From JANPBY01 sp963851405 (GTDB lineage Bacteria; Actinomycetota; Actinomycetes; DATJPE01): 64,000 nt of DNA. The first letter of the stretch is position 1. The number at the start of each line of letters is the position of its first letter. Of this stretch, positions 15,799-24,601 are shown piece by piece. Where the stretch lies: contig CAWKPB010000006.1 of NCBI GenBank assembly GCA_963851405.1, forward strand, positions 248,001 to 312,000, read 5' to 3'. The notes under the pieces are model-generated. The model made no database searches. It was not told the origin of the DNA and saw nothing but the letters and a program-made list of their open reading frames with translations. A program made the position numbers and the translations under genes.

Positions 15799-17477
15799 TG
15801 GGAACTCCGGGGACTCGTGGACGCCTTGGGGCGCGTTTTCGACGGGGGGCTCTCAGCGAGCAGGTCGATGCCCGGGTGGTAGTACTCGGGAGCTCGCTGG
15901 AGCACACCATCAAGGCCCTTGCCCGCGTCGGCTGGGCGCTTCATGAGCCCGAACGTGCCGTCGCCGATGGCTTCCAGCAGTGGGGCGCTTCCCGGTTCGT
16001 TCACGATGTCCTCGAGCAACTCGACAGCTTCGGAAAGGACCTGCCGCGCGCGAGTCTGGATGAAGCCGTCGACCGGTGGGTGGAAGTCCTCGGTGAGTCC
16101 CCCAGCGGCGTTCAGGACGTAGCGCACGTTCTGGAGGGCTAGATCGCGGTCCGACAGCCACGGCGTCACCACCGCCTCGGTCATCATCCCGACGAGAAGG
16201 ATGCCCTGATCGGTGAGTGCCCCCACCAGGTTGAAGAAGCCATCGAGCAAGTATCCGCGGAAGATGTCACCGGTCATGTGCTTGGTCGGTGGCATCCACT
16301 TCAGGGGAGCTCCAGGGAACAGCTGTCGAGCGAGCATGGCGTGCGCCAACTCCAGGCGGAAAGACTCGGGAACTTCTGGGTTGATCTCGAACGCGTGACC
16401 CAAGCCGAGTTGCCAAGTCTCGAGGCCTGCCTCCCGGGCGAAGTACTCGTTCAACAACTGACTGACCGTGACCGTGTGAGCCGCATCAACAGCGTCGGCC
16501 GTGGTCAGGTAGTTGTCCTCGCCCGTATTGATGATGATTCCGGCGCGAGCGTGAATTTGTCGGGAGTACCGCTGATCCACAAACGTGCGCACGGGGTTGA
16601 TGTCTCTGAACAGGATCCCGTACATCGAGTCGTTGAGCATCATGTCGAGCCGCTCCAGGCCAGCCAACGTCGCGATCTCGGGCATACAGAGGCCAGACGC
16701 ATAGTTGGTCAACCGGACATAGCGCCCCAGCTCGCGACTTACGTCGTCCAGGGCGGCTCGCATGATCCGGAAGTTCTCCTGGGTGGCGTAGGTGCCCGCA
16801 TAGCCTTCGCGCGTCGCACCCTCGGGGACGTAATCGAGTAGTGACTGCCCGGTTGAGCGAATGACCGCAATGACGTCCGCGCCCTCGCGCGCAGCCGCCT
16901 GAGCCTGGGGGACGTCCTCGTAGATGTCCCCCGTCGCGACGATTAGGTAGATCCAGGGGCGGCGCGGGGCGTCTCCGATCCGCGCGACCATGCGTTCGCG
17001 GGCCACCCGTTGCCGATCGATGCGAACCATCCCGGCCTTCGCGGCCCGGCGCGCGTCCCGCCGCGCCCGGTCGACGTCACGTCCGGTAGGCATGGTGAAG
17101 ACGACCGAACCGGACGCCGCCTTCTGCGCCAGCGTCAGTAGATCGGCGGAGTTGGTCTCACGCAGCGCGTGCCAGACCGGAAGGGCAGCCCCGCGATCCA
17201 GCCCGACATCCGCGCGTACGGCGTCCGTGAGCCGATTGACCCACGGAATACCCTCCACGTCAGCCCCGGCCAGTCCAGCAAGTCGCAGGCCCGCTCGCTC
17301 TACGGACACCGTGGTGTGCGTCTGAGCCATCCGTACGACCGGTCGCCCGGCCTTGCGGGCCAAGGCTCGGGCCTTGCGAACCACCGCGGGATCCAAGCTC
17401 AGAGCTTGGCCGGCTGGCGACGTCCGCGCGGCCGCGCGGCTGCGCGCGGCTGGCTTGTTGGGTCGACGTTCGGTCAC
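15795..17477 (-). CDS. kamD: Lysine 5,6-aminomutase alpha subunit
   Basis: 560 aa, forming the TIM barrel that holds substrate, PLP and adenosyl group in the aminomutase. Recognised from family segments such as LGLGHAFEINPEVPESF, FPGAPLKWMPPTKHMTGDIF, EDNYLTTADAVDAAHTV and RSTGQSLLDYVPEGAT. The first ~25 residues are a basic extension not expected in clostridial enzymes. The GTG start overlaps the amidohydrolase stop by four bases (GTGA), and its own stop overlaps kamE in the same way, so the subunits should be made in step. Confidence 0.95.
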   Translation of the reverse strand: MTERRPNKPAARSRAAARTSPAGQALSLDPAVVRKARALARKAGRPVVRMAQTHTTVSVERAGLRLAGLAGADVEGIPWVNRLTDAVRADVGLDRGAALPVWHALRETNSADLLTLAQKAASGSVVFTMPTGRDVDRARRDARRAAKAGMVRIDRQRVARERMVARIGDAPRRPWIYLIVATGDIYEDVPQAQAAAREGADVIAVIRSTGQSLLDYVPEGATREGYAGTYATQENFRIMRAALDDVSRELGRYVRLTNYASGLCMPEIATLAGLERLDMMLNDSMYGILFRDINPVRTFVDQRYSRQIHARAGIIINTGEDNYLTTADAVDAAHTVTVSQLLNEYFAREAGLETWQLGLGHAFEINPEVPESFRLELAHAMLARQLFPGAPLKWMPPTKHMTGDIFRGYLLDGFFNLVGALTDQGILLVGMMTEAVVTPWLSDRDLALQNVRYVLNAAGGLTEDFHPPVDGFIQTRARQVLSEAVELLEDIVNEPGSAPLLEAIGDGTFGLMKRPADAGKGLDGVLQRAPEYYHPGIDLLAESPPSKTRPKASTSPRSSQ

Positions 17478-19054
17478 GTGGCTAGCCCTTTCTCGGACGT
17501 AAAAATCGTTTGGCCCCTCAGCACGGTGCGCAGGCAGGCGGGGGGCTTGCCGCCGTCGACCAGGGCGGGTAGCCGGGGGACGTCCCAGATGGCGTACGTC
17601 GCCGGCGACCCAACGGACAGTCGGCCCGACTCATCGTCGCGAGCGGCCCGCCACCCGCCACGGGTATGAGCGTCGAAGGCCACCGCGAAGGACAGTCGTT
17701 GGCTAGGGACGTGGTGGCTCATCGCGGCCCGGACGCCACCCCAAGGGTCGACGGGCGTCACTGGACTGTCCGAGCCAAGCGCGACCACAACTCCAGCAGC
17801 GAGTAGGTCCGCGAGCGGATTGAGAGTGACGGCTCGATCGGGGCCGAGCCGCTCGGCGTACATCCCCTCGGTCCCGCCCCAGAGTGGGTCGAACGCCGGC
17901 TGTACGGAGGCGTACAGACCCAGGTAACCCATCCGGGTCATCAGGTCTTGATCGACCATCTCGGCGTGCTCGATCCGGTGCCGAGCTGCCCGGATCGCCT
18001 CAACGCCAACGACCGCCGCGGCCTCTTCGTACCCCGCTACTACGGCATCCATCGCGGCATCGCCGATGGAATGAAACCCCGATTGCATGCCGAGCTGGGT
18101 GCAGGTAACCACATGGTCACGGATCTGGTCGACGCTCAGGTAGGCCGCGCCGCACGTGGGCGCGTCCGCATATTCGCTGCGCAGGCTCGCCGTGTGTGAT
18201 CCGATTGAGCCGTCGACGAACAGGTCTCCCGCAGCGCCAAGGGCACCGAGCGCGGCGGCCTCCGCGGCGCCGCCGATCTGACCCCAGTAGCCAACGACTT
18301 CGGGTCCTGGCTCCTCGGCCGCGAGGGAGAGCATGCCGGTGAAGTCGTCAGGGCTGGAGATCTCCGGCCCCCCGATCTCGTGGATGGCTGCCACCCCGCG
18401 TTGCGCGCAGTGGCGGCGGGTCGCACGTTGAGCCGCAGCCCGGCTGGAAGCGGAGACCGAATCAAGAGCGATGGCGCGGGCTCGGTGGTGGGCCTCGCGC
18501 GTCAGAAGTCCGGAGGGATCAAATCCGTCGTAGCCCGCGAGGTCGGGCAGCACAGCCAACAAGGCTGAGGACACGAGTGCCGAATGCACGTCGATCCGGC
18601 TGAGGTAGAGCATGGCGCCGTATGAGGCGCGGTCCACTTCCTGACGGGTCGGAGGTCGCGCCTCTGGCCATCGTGTTTCGTCCCAGCCGTGGCCCAAGAC
18701 GACCCCGGCCGAGCCGGTGGTCCGGCAGAACGACTCAATCCTTTCCAACGCCTCGGGCAGTGACGTGCAGTCGGTCAAGTCCAATCCAGTGAGCAATAGC
18801 CCGGTGGACGTGGAATGCACGTGTGGGTCGACGAACGCTGGGGTGACTAAGGCGCCCTCGAGCTGGACCCGCTCGTCAGTGGAATCCGCCCACGCCAGGG
18901 CATCGTCATCTGAACCGACCCAGGCGATCCGACCGTCCACGATCAGCATCGCCTCAAGCGTCCCCTCGGCTTGGGGATCGTTCGGGTAGACCAGGCCGCC
19001 CATGAGCAGCGTGGAGTGGCCGGTGGTGTCGGCGGTGCTCGCCTTGGTGGCCAT
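17474..19054 (-). CDS. YtcJ-like amidohydrolase embedded in the lysine operon
   Basis: 526 aa metal-dependent hydrolase of the amidohydrolase-3 (YtcJ) family. Metal ligands appear as HVHS in FVDPHVHSTSTG, a central HSIGDAAMD, HRIEHAEMV and the terminal Asp in GSDSPVTPVDPWGG. No signal peptide. Relatives cleave N-acyl, N-formyl or lactam amides, but the substrate is rarely known. It is locked into the operon: four bases after kdd, and its stop overlaps the kamD start. That suggests a role with lysine-derived amides or lactams, which is my inference; this gene is not part of the described clostridial pathway. Confidence 0.85.
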   Translation of the reverse strand: MATKASTADTTGHSTLLMGGLVYPNDPQAEGTLEAMLIVDGRIAWVGSDDDALAWADSTDERVQLEGALVTPAFVDPHVHSTSTGLLLTGLDLTDCTSLPEALERIESFCRTTGSAGVVLGHGWDETRWPEARPPTRQEVDRASYGAMLYLSRIDVHSALVSSALLAVLPDLAGYDGFDPSGLLTREAHHRARAIALDSVSASSRAAAQRATRRHCAQRGVAAIHEIGGPEISSPDDFTGMLSLAAEEPGPEVVGYWGQIGGAAEAAALGALGAAGDLFVDGSIGSHTASLRSEYADAPTCGAAYLSVDQIRDHVVTCTQLGMQSGFHSIGDAAMDAVVAGYEEAAAVVGVEAIRAARHRIEHAEMVDQDLMTRMGYLGLYASVQPAFDPLWGGTEGMYAERLGPDRAVTLNPLADLLAAGVVVALGSDSPVTPVDPWGGVRAAMSHHVPSQRLSFAVAFDAHTRGGWRAARDDESGRLSVGSPATYAIWDVPRLPALVDGGKPPACLRTVLRGQTIFTSEKGLAT

Positions 19055-19058
19055 GGGG

Positions 19059-20132
19059 TCAGTCTGCCGCGATCCGGCCCTCGAACAGCGACCGGACTGC
19101 TGGCTCGTCCCTGACCAAGGCGAAGGCTAGGTCCGCGTGCCCAGGCGTGAAGCCGTTGCCGATGAGCATCGTCACATCCGAGGCAAGGCCCTCAGCGCCG
19201 AGTGCGGCCGCGCTGAACGACGTCGCCATCGAGAAGAAGATGACCGTGCCCCCCGAGGGGTTCGTTGCCAGAATCGCTCCGTGCTCACACCCTGGCACAT
19301 CGACACAGACGACGGTCACGTCGGCAGGAGCGCCAAGCGCCCCCTCCACCGCAGCGGCCAAGGCCACGGGGTCGCGCGCGTCGGCCAACGCAGTCACGTC
19401 GGCAAGTCCGGAGGCGGACAGAGCCTGCTCCTCGGAGCTCACCGGAACGATCCCGACGGTGCGCCTCGATCCGGCACGTCGAGCGGCGATCAACGAGAGC
19501 GACCCGGACTTGCCGGCACCGCCGATCACCGCCACCAGGGGAGCAACCCCACGCGCGACATACCCGCTCACGACCCGCTGCGTGAGCGCCGGTGCTCCCG
19601 CCACGTCCATTACGGCCATCGACAATTCGCTGGGCAGGTCTGCGGGTAGGACGGCTGCAATCGATCGTCCGAACAAGATCGCGGTCCCCTCACACGGCAC
19701 CTGTTCGCTCAGCCCGTCCCACTGGGCCAGCCCGTCCTCGAGGACCAGCGGCGTCAGCGACAAGGAGACCAACGAAGCGATGCGATCTCCAGGAGCCACC
19801 GGCAGCGTGGCCGAAGGGCCCATCTCCTCAACGACTCCGACCAGCATGCCGCCGGACCCGGTCACTGGGTTCTGCATCTTCCCGCGCGTGGCCACGATGC
19901 TGAGGACTTCCTCTCGCACCTTCGCTCCGTCGCCACCGTGCTTGTCGAACAACTGGCGGAAGCTGGCCGCATCGAGGTTGAGCCGCTCGACCCGCACCCG
20001 GGTCTCGTCACTGGCTACGGCAGGGCTCGGATCCAGGCGCTCCGCGGCCTGCGGGAGGACCCCAGGAGGAGCCACCACGCGGTGCAATCCGACGGGCGAG
20101 CAGGCTCGGGGGGCGGCGGTGTTGGAGGTCAC
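19059..20132 (-). CDS. kdd: L-erythro-3,5-diaminohexanoate dehydrogenase
   Basis: 357 aa NAD(P)-dependent dehydrogenase that oxidatively deaminates 3,5-diaminohexanoate to 3-keto-5-aminohexanoate. The N-terminal SPVGLHRVVAPPGVLPQAAERLD is the Kdd family signature, and a Rossmann fold is shown by VAVIGGAGKSGSLSLIAARRAG. The GTG at 20132 has GAGAGG eight bases upstream. It heads the leftward lysine operon and is divergent from kamA. The step matches exactly the product of KamA plus KamDE. Confidence 0.92.
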   Translation of the reverse strand: MTSNTAAPRACSPVGLHRVVAPPGVLPQAAERLDPSPAVASDETRVRVERLNLDAASFRQLFDKHGGDGAKVREEVLSIVATRGKMQNPVTGSGGMLVGVVEEMGPSATLPVAPGDRIASLVSLSLTPLVLEDGLAQWDGLSEQVPCEGTAILFGRSIAAVLPADLPSELSMAVMDVAGAPALTQRVVSGYVARGVAPLVAVIGGAGKSGSLSLIAARRAGSRRTVGIVPVSSEEQALSASGLADVTALADARDPVALAAAVEGALGAPADVTVVCVDVPGCEHGAILATNPSGGTVIFFSMATSFSAAALGAEGLASDVTMLIGNGFTPGHADLAFALVRDEPAVRSLFEGRIAAD

Positions 20133-20212
20133 GGCGGGATCCTCTCACGACAAGGCGCACTTAGGCCGGAGATCTTATGGTCAATGAGTCGCAGTACGGG
20201 AAGGTTTGCGAG

Positions 20213-20218
20213 TACCCT
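20213..20218 (+). promoter_or_regulatory. Possible -10 box for leaderless kamA mRNA
   Basis: TACCCT followed by six bases and the ATG at 20225. If used, the 92-base spacer to kdd carries both divergent promoters. No good -35. Confidence 0.4.
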
Positions 20219-20224
20219 CCTCAC

Positions 20225-21712
20225 ATGTCTGAGATCCTCTCGCAATCCGCCGTGGCCAGCACCGCTAACGCATCGCTCACGGTCGGTCAGCCGTACGGCT
20301 ACCAGGCAGCGCAGTTGCTCGAGCCGGACTGGACCCGCTTCGCGCCGTGGTCCGACGTCACAGCGGCGCAGTGGCGCGACGCACAGTGGCAGCGCTCCCA
20401 CTGCGTGAAGAACATCAAACAGCTTCGCGAGCTGATGGGAGACCTACTCGAGGATCGGTTCTACGCAGACCTTGAGCGGGACCAGGCTGAGCGAGCGACC
20501 ATGTCGATGCTCGTGCCCCCGCAGATGCTCAACACGATGGTCCCCCGCTCGCACGATGCTGGGGAACCGCGGTCGGAGGACTTCACCCGGGCCTTCTACT
20601 CCGACCCAGTCCGCAACTACATGCTTCCCGTGTTCTCCGATCGCCGTACGGACTGGCCGACCCATCCGCATGCGACCCGCGACTCACTGCACGAGCACGA
20701 CATGTGGGTGGCCGAAGGACTGACTCATCGGTACCCGACCAAGGTGCTCGCGGAACTGCTTCCGACCTGTCCGCAGTACTGCGGACATTGCACGCGCATG
20801 GACATCGTGGGCAACTCCACGCCGCAGATCGCGAAGCTCAAGTTCAATCTCAAGCCAGTTGACCGCCAGGATCAAATGATCGAGTATCTGCGGCGCAGCC
20901 CCGGCGTCCGCGATGTCGTCGTCAGCGGCGGCGACGTGGCCAACCTGCCATGGAAGAATCTCGAGAGCTTCGTCGCTCGCCTCCTCGAAGTCGAGAACAT
21001 CCGAGACATCAGGTTGGCGACCAAGGCCCTGATGGGTCTACCGCAGCACTGGCTGCAGGATGAGGTCGTGGCCGGCATGACACGGCTAGGTGAGACTGCT
21101 CGAGAGCGCGGTGTCTCACTGGCGATTCACACCCACGTCAACACCGCCCAGTCCCTCACTCCGCTGGTCGCCGAGGCGACGCGGACGATGATGGATGCCG
21201 GAGTCCGCGACGTCCGCAACCAGGGCGTGTTGATGCGGGGAGTGAACGCCTCGGTCGAGCAATTGCTCGATCTGTGTTTCGCGCTACTCGACGGCGCCGG
21301 AATCATGCCCTACTACTTCTACATGTGCGACATGATTCCGTTCTCCGAGCACTGGCGCGTGAGCGTCAAGGAGGCGCAACACCTCCAACACGGGCTGATG
21401 GGGTATCTGCCTGGGTTCGCGACCCCGCGCATCGTGTGCGACGTGCCCTTCGTCGGCAAGCGGTGGGTGCACCAGTTGGACTCCTACGACGAAACGCGTG
21501 GTGTGTCCTACTGGACCAAGAACTACCGGACGTCTATTGAGGCGTCAGATCCTGATGCGACGGTCCGCACCTATGAGTACTACGACCCGATCGACACTCT
21601 CCCGCCCGAGGGTCAGGCCTGGTGGCGCGAGCACGGCATGGAGTCGGTCGAGCAGACCCTCGCTGACGCATCGGCTGCAGCAGCGTCATCGCGGGCAGCT
21701 TCCGCGCACTGA
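20225..21712 (+). CDS. kamA: Lysine 2,3-aminomutase (radical SAM)
   Basis: 495 aa. Converts L-lysine to L-beta-lysine, the first step of the pathway. The radical SAM cluster motif is CPQYCGHCTRMD (C-x3-C-x2-C), followed by VSGGDVAN. The PLP lysine is probably in CDVPFVGKRW, where clostridial enzymes have a GGGGK loop. Aspartates in YMCDMIPFSEH and VCDVPF fall where clostridial KamA has the two residues that bind the side-chain ammonium of lysine, which argues against a glutamate mutase. Two starts are possible: ATG 20225 (six bases after TACCCT, leaderless) or ATG 20177 (GGAG five bases upstream, adding 16 residues). Confidence 0.9.
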   Translation: MSEILSQSAVASTANASLTVGQPYGYQAAQLLEPDWTRFAPWSDVTAAQWRDAQWQRSHCVKNIKQLRELMGDLLEDRFYADLERDQAERATMSMLVPPQMLNTMVPRSHDAGEPRSEDFTRAFYSDPVRNYMLPVFSDRRTDWPTHPHATRDSLHEHDMWVAEGLTHRYPTKVLAELLPTCPQYCGHCTRMDIVGNSTPQIAKLKFNLKPVDRQDQMIEYLRRSPGVRDVVVSGGDVANLPWKNLESFVARLLEVENIRDIRLATKALMGLPQHWLQDEVVAGMTRLGETARERGVSLAIHTHVNTAQSLTPLVAEATRTMMDAGVRDVRNQGVLMRGVNASVEQLLDLCFALLDGAGIMPYYFYMCDMIPFSEHWRVSVKEAQHLQHGLMGYLPGFATPRIVCDVPFVGKRWVHQLDSYDETRGVSYWTKNYRTSIEASDPDATVRTYEYYDPIDTLPPEGQAWWREHGMESVEQTLADASAAAASSRAASAH

Positions 21713-21744
21713 ACGCCGCACAGCCCACGCAAGATCCGATGCGC

Positions 21745-22200
21745 CTACTTCGCCGTGGGCTCGGGCAGGGCTACGCGGCCTTCGTAGGGAGTGGACAACA
21801 CGATGGTGGTCCGCGTCTGCACATTAGCCGTGGACCTGATTTCCGCGAGCAACGACTCCAAAGCGATCGGTGACTCGACCCGAACTTTCAGGATGTAGGA
21901 CTCCTCTCCCGCCACGGAGTGGCAGGCCTCGATGGCCGCGATGCCGGCCAGCCGCTCCGGTGCGTCGTCCGGCTCCGCCGGGTCCAGAGGCGTGATGGAC
22001 ACGAACGCGGTGACCGAGAGGCCGACGGCGACGGCATCGAGCGTCGCTGCATACCCGGTGATCACCCCGCGCTCCTCGAGTCTGCGGACCCGCTGATGAA
22101 CGGCCGAGGTCGACAGACCGGTCGCCTTACCAAGGTCGGTGAAGGACATTCGGCCGTTGGCCCCAAGCAGCCGGATGATCTCGAGGTCCAGGTCTTCCAC
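21745..22200 (-). CDS. Lrp/AsnC-family transcriptional regulator
   Basis: 151 aa, the normal length for the family. An N-terminal HTH (MSFTDLGKATGLSTSAVHQRVRRLEERG) is followed by the AsnC/RAM ligand-binding domain (VVLSTPYEGRVALPEP at the end; GEESYILKVRVES in the middle). Such proteins sense amino acids and often regulate their catabolism, and mycobacterial LrpA controls lysine aminotransferase. Sitting between kamA and the acyl-CoA dehydrogenase, it is the obvious candidate to sense lysine for this cluster; that is inference. GTG at 22200 follows a TAGATT box by seven bases. Confidence 0.9.
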   Translation of the reverse strand: MEDLDLEIIRLLGANGRMSFTDLGKATGLSTSAVHQRVRRLEERGVITGYAATLDAVAVGLSVTAFVSITPLDPAEPDDAPERLAGIAAIEACHSVAGEESYILKVRVESPIALESLLAEIRSTANVQTRTTIVLSTPYEGRVALPEPTAK

Positions 22201-22207
22201 ACCGAAG

Positions 22208-22213
22208 AATCTA
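22208..22213 (-). promoter_or_regulatory. -10 box of leaderless lrp gene, overlapping an upstream stop
   Basis: TAGATT on the minus strand, seven bases before the GTG at 22200. Its TAG is also the stop codon of the acyl-CoA dehydrogenase gene. Confidence 0.45.
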
Positions 22214-23374
22214 GCGTGGCGGCTCGGGCTTCGTCAGCGACCGACCGATCACGACGCGTTGGATCTGATTCGTGCCCTCGACGATCTGAAGCACCTTGGC
22301 TTCGCGCATGTAGCGTTCGACCGGGAAGTCCTCGACATAGCCGTAACCTCCCAGCACCTGCACGCAGTCGGTCGTGACCTGCATGGCCATGTCCGTGGCG
22401 AACAGCTTCGCCATCGCGGCTTGGGTGCCGAAAGGCTGTCCGGCGTCCTTGCGGCGGGCCGCTGCGAGATACAACGCGCGAGCTGCTGCGATCCCGGTGG
22501 CCGCGTCGGCCAGCATGAACTGCAGCCCCTGGAAGTCGGCGATCGGTCGGCCGAACTGGCGGCGCTGCTTCGCATAGTCGACGGCCGAGTCCAACGCAGC
22601 CTGGGCCAGACCGACCGCGCACGCCGCGATGCCGAGACGACCGCTGTCCAGGGCGGCCAGAGCGATCTCGAAGCCCTGCCCCTCGTTCCCGATCCGCCTC
22701 TGACGGGAGACCTGGGCGTGATCCAAGATGACCTGCGCGGTATGGCTGGCGTTGGCCCCCATCTTCCGCTCCGGAGCCGCACTGGACAGGCCAGGAGTCG
22801 CGGCATCGATCAACAGGCAGGTAATACCACGTGGCCCGTCGTCGGAGGTTCGGGTCATCACCGAGTAGAAGTCGGCCACTCCCCCGTGGGTGATCCACGC
22901 CTTCGTGCCGCTCACTTCATAGGTGTCTTCGTGCAGAACCGCGCGAGTCTCTAGCGCAGCGGCGTCCGACCCGGACTGAGCCTCGGAGAGGCAATAGGCC
23001 CCCAACTGCTCCCCACCGAGCATCTCGCCCAGCCAACGCGCGCGCTGCTCGTCCGTGCCGTACATCGCCAGGGGGTGACACGCCAGGGTATGGACGCTCA
23101 CGCCGATTCCGACGGAGAGCCACGAGGCGGCCAGTTCTTCGAGCACCTGGAGATAGACCGCGTACGGCTGCCCGCCACCGCCGAACTCCTCAGGGTAGGC
23201 CAAGCTCAACAGTCCGGCTCGGCCCAGCGTGGTGAACGTGTCGCGCGGGAAACGCGCTTCAGCTTCGAAGGCGGCGACGTACGGAGCCAGTTCGGCGTCG
23301 GCGATCTCCCGGGTGAGCTCGAGCAGCGCGTGGGCCTCGTCGGTGGGGAGCTCGCGTTCGACGGACAGGGCCAT
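22211..23374 (-). CDS. Acyl-CoA dehydrogenase (short-chain type)
   Basis: 387 aa flavoenzyme with the standard three-part ACAD fold. Family signatures are GAYCLSEAQSGSDAAAL and QVLGGYGYVEDFPVERYMREAK, and the catalytic base is the Glu in QIVEGTNQIQR, the position used by short- and medium-chain enzymes. Its position next to the lysine genes suggests it handles the C4 product (butyryl/crotonyl-CoA), but no electron-transfer flavoprotein genes are adjacent, and chain length cannot be fixed from sequence. AAAGG lies six bases upstream of the ATG. Confidence 0.92.
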   Translation of the reverse strand: MALSVERELPTDEAHALLELTREIADAELAPYVAAFEAEARFPRDTFTTLGRAGLLSLAYPEEFGGGGQPYAVYLQVLEELAASWLSVGIGVSVHTLACHPLAMYGTDEQRARWLGEMLGGEQLGAYCLSEAQSGSDAAALETRAVLHEDTYEVSGTKAWITHGGVADFYSVMTRTSDDGPRGITCLLIDAATPGLSSAAPERKMGANASHTAQVILDHAQVSRQRRIGNEGQGFEIALAALDSGRLGIAACAVGLAQAALDSAVDYAKQRRQFGRPIADFQGLQFMLADAATGIAAARALYLAAARRKDAGQPFGTQAAMAKLFATDMAMQVTTDCVQVLGGYGYVEDFPVERYMREAKVLQIVEGTNQIQRVVIGRSLTKPEPPR

Positions 23375-23413
23375 CGCGATCCTTTCAGTCGGTGCCGCTC
23401 CTGCGGCGCACCG

Positions 23414-24526
23414 TCAGTGGTCGAGGACGACTAGTTCGTGCGGACGGTGGTTCACACTCTGAACGCCCTCGCTGGTGCAGATCACGATGTCCTCGATCCT
23501 GGCCCCGAACTCTCGCGGGTGGTAGAGCCCAGGTTCAATCGAGAACGCCATGCCCGGCTCCAAGATCAGGGCATTCCCCTCGACGATGTATGGCTCCTCG
23601 TGCGTGGACAGACCGATGCCGTGACCAGTGCGGTGGATGAACAGCTCACCGTGGCCGGCCTCGGTGATCACCTGTCGAGCCACCCGATCGACGGATTCGG
23701 CGCTGACTCCTGGCTTGACGTGTCGGCAGGCGGCATCCTGCGCCTGCATGAGGACCTCGTACGAGTCCAGAAAGCGCTGCGGTGGAACACCGATTGAGTA
23801 CGTGCGGGTCGAGTCCGAGCAATACCCGAGCGGAGTGGTCCCACCGAGGTCGACAACCACGGGATCACCACGCTGGATGACGCGGTCGGAGAGCTCATGA
23901 TGGGGGCTCGCCCCGTTCGGGCCAGATCCAACGATCACGAAGTCGACGATGTCATGTCCCGCCGCGAGAATTGCATCAGCAATGTCCGCGCCAACCTCAC
24001 GTTCAGTGCGGCCAGCCCGAAGCCACTGATGCATGTCGGCGTGAACCCGATCGATGGCCGCCCCTGCCTGGGCGAGGGCCGCTACTTCGGCTGGGGACTT
24101 TCGCATGCGCAGTTCGCGAAGCACGCTCCCGGCAAGGACCTGCTCGGTGCCCGCCATGATCGACCGGAAGGCCAGGACCTTCTCCGCCCACATGTGATCG
24201 TCCACGGCCACTCGGTCGACGGAGCCGAGCAGAGACCCGACCAGCGCGTACGGATCATCGGTCTCGTTCCAGCCCAGGATCTCAACGTCGGCAGCACCGA
24301 TCGGGGAGACCTCGGCGGCCGGGCGCTCCAGCGTCGGCACAACAAGCATCGGCGAGTGATCGGGCCGCAGAACGAGGCAAGTCAGCCGTTCCAACGGCAG
24401 CGCGTCATAACCGCACAAGTAGCGCAGGTCTGGTCCAGGGGAGATGAGCATCGCGTCGATGCCGGCGCGCGCCAGCAAGTCGGTCGCCCGGCCCAGCCGA
24501 TCAAGGTCAACGAGAAGTCCGGCCAC
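23414..24526 (-). CDS. M24-family Xaa-Pro peptidase
   Basis: 370 aa pita-bread metallopeptidase that removes residues next to proline. An N-terminal creatinase-like domain (about 1-130) precedes the catalytic domain, which shows the five metal ligands: VVDLGGT and YCSDSTRTY (Asp, Asp), HRTGHGIGLSTHEEP (His), FSIEPGLY (Glu) and GARIEDIV (Glu). No signal peptide, so cytoplasmic. The GTG at 24526 follows TAGGCT by seven bases, which favours it over the GTG at 24553. Sits 39 bases upstream of the acyl-CoA dehydrogenase on the same strand. Confidence 0.88.
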   Translation of the reverse strand: MAGLLVDLDRLGRATDLLARAGIDAMLISPGPDLRYLCGYDALPLERLTCLVLRPDHSPMLVVPTLERPAAEVSPIGAADVEILGWNETDDPYALVGSLLGSVDRVAVDDHMWAEKVLAFRSIMAGTEQVLAGSVLRELRMRKSPAEVAALAQAGAAIDRVHADMHQWLRAGRTEREVGADIADAILAAGHDIVDFVIVGSGPNGASPHHELSDRVIQRGDPVVVDLGGTTPLGYCSDSTRTYSIGVPPQRFLDSYEVLMQAQDAACRHVKPGVSAESVDRVARQVITEAGHGELFIHRTGHGIGLSTHEEPYIVEGNALILEPGMAFSIEPGLYHPREFGARIEDIVICTSEGVQSVNHRPHELVVLDH

Positions 24527-24533
24527 GCGGATC

Positions 24534-24539
24534 AGCCTA
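24534..24539 (-). promoter_or_regulatory. -10 box of leaderless M24 peptidase gene
   Basis: TAGGCT on the minus strand, seven bases before the GTG at 24526. It selects this start over the one 27 bases upstream. Confidence 0.45.
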
Positions 24540-24601
24540 CGGCCGTTGACCACACCCTCGTGACAGGCTGCGCATGCTGTCCTAGTTGAAGGGGCCAGAA
24601 C

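Noticed and set aside
19147..20187. 346-codon open frame opposite kdd
   Set aside because: Kdd has family signatures throughout; the antisense product is Ser/Thr/Pro-rich with no domain.
20177..20224. N-terminal extension of kamA from the ATG at 20177
   Set aside because: It has a fair ribosome binding site, but the 16 added residues look unlike the rest of the protein and TACCCT would lie inside the gene; kept only as an alternative.
24545..24575. TTGACC with a possible -10 upstream of the potassium channel gene
   Set aside because: No acceptable TAnnnT box at the right distance; left out as a promoter call.
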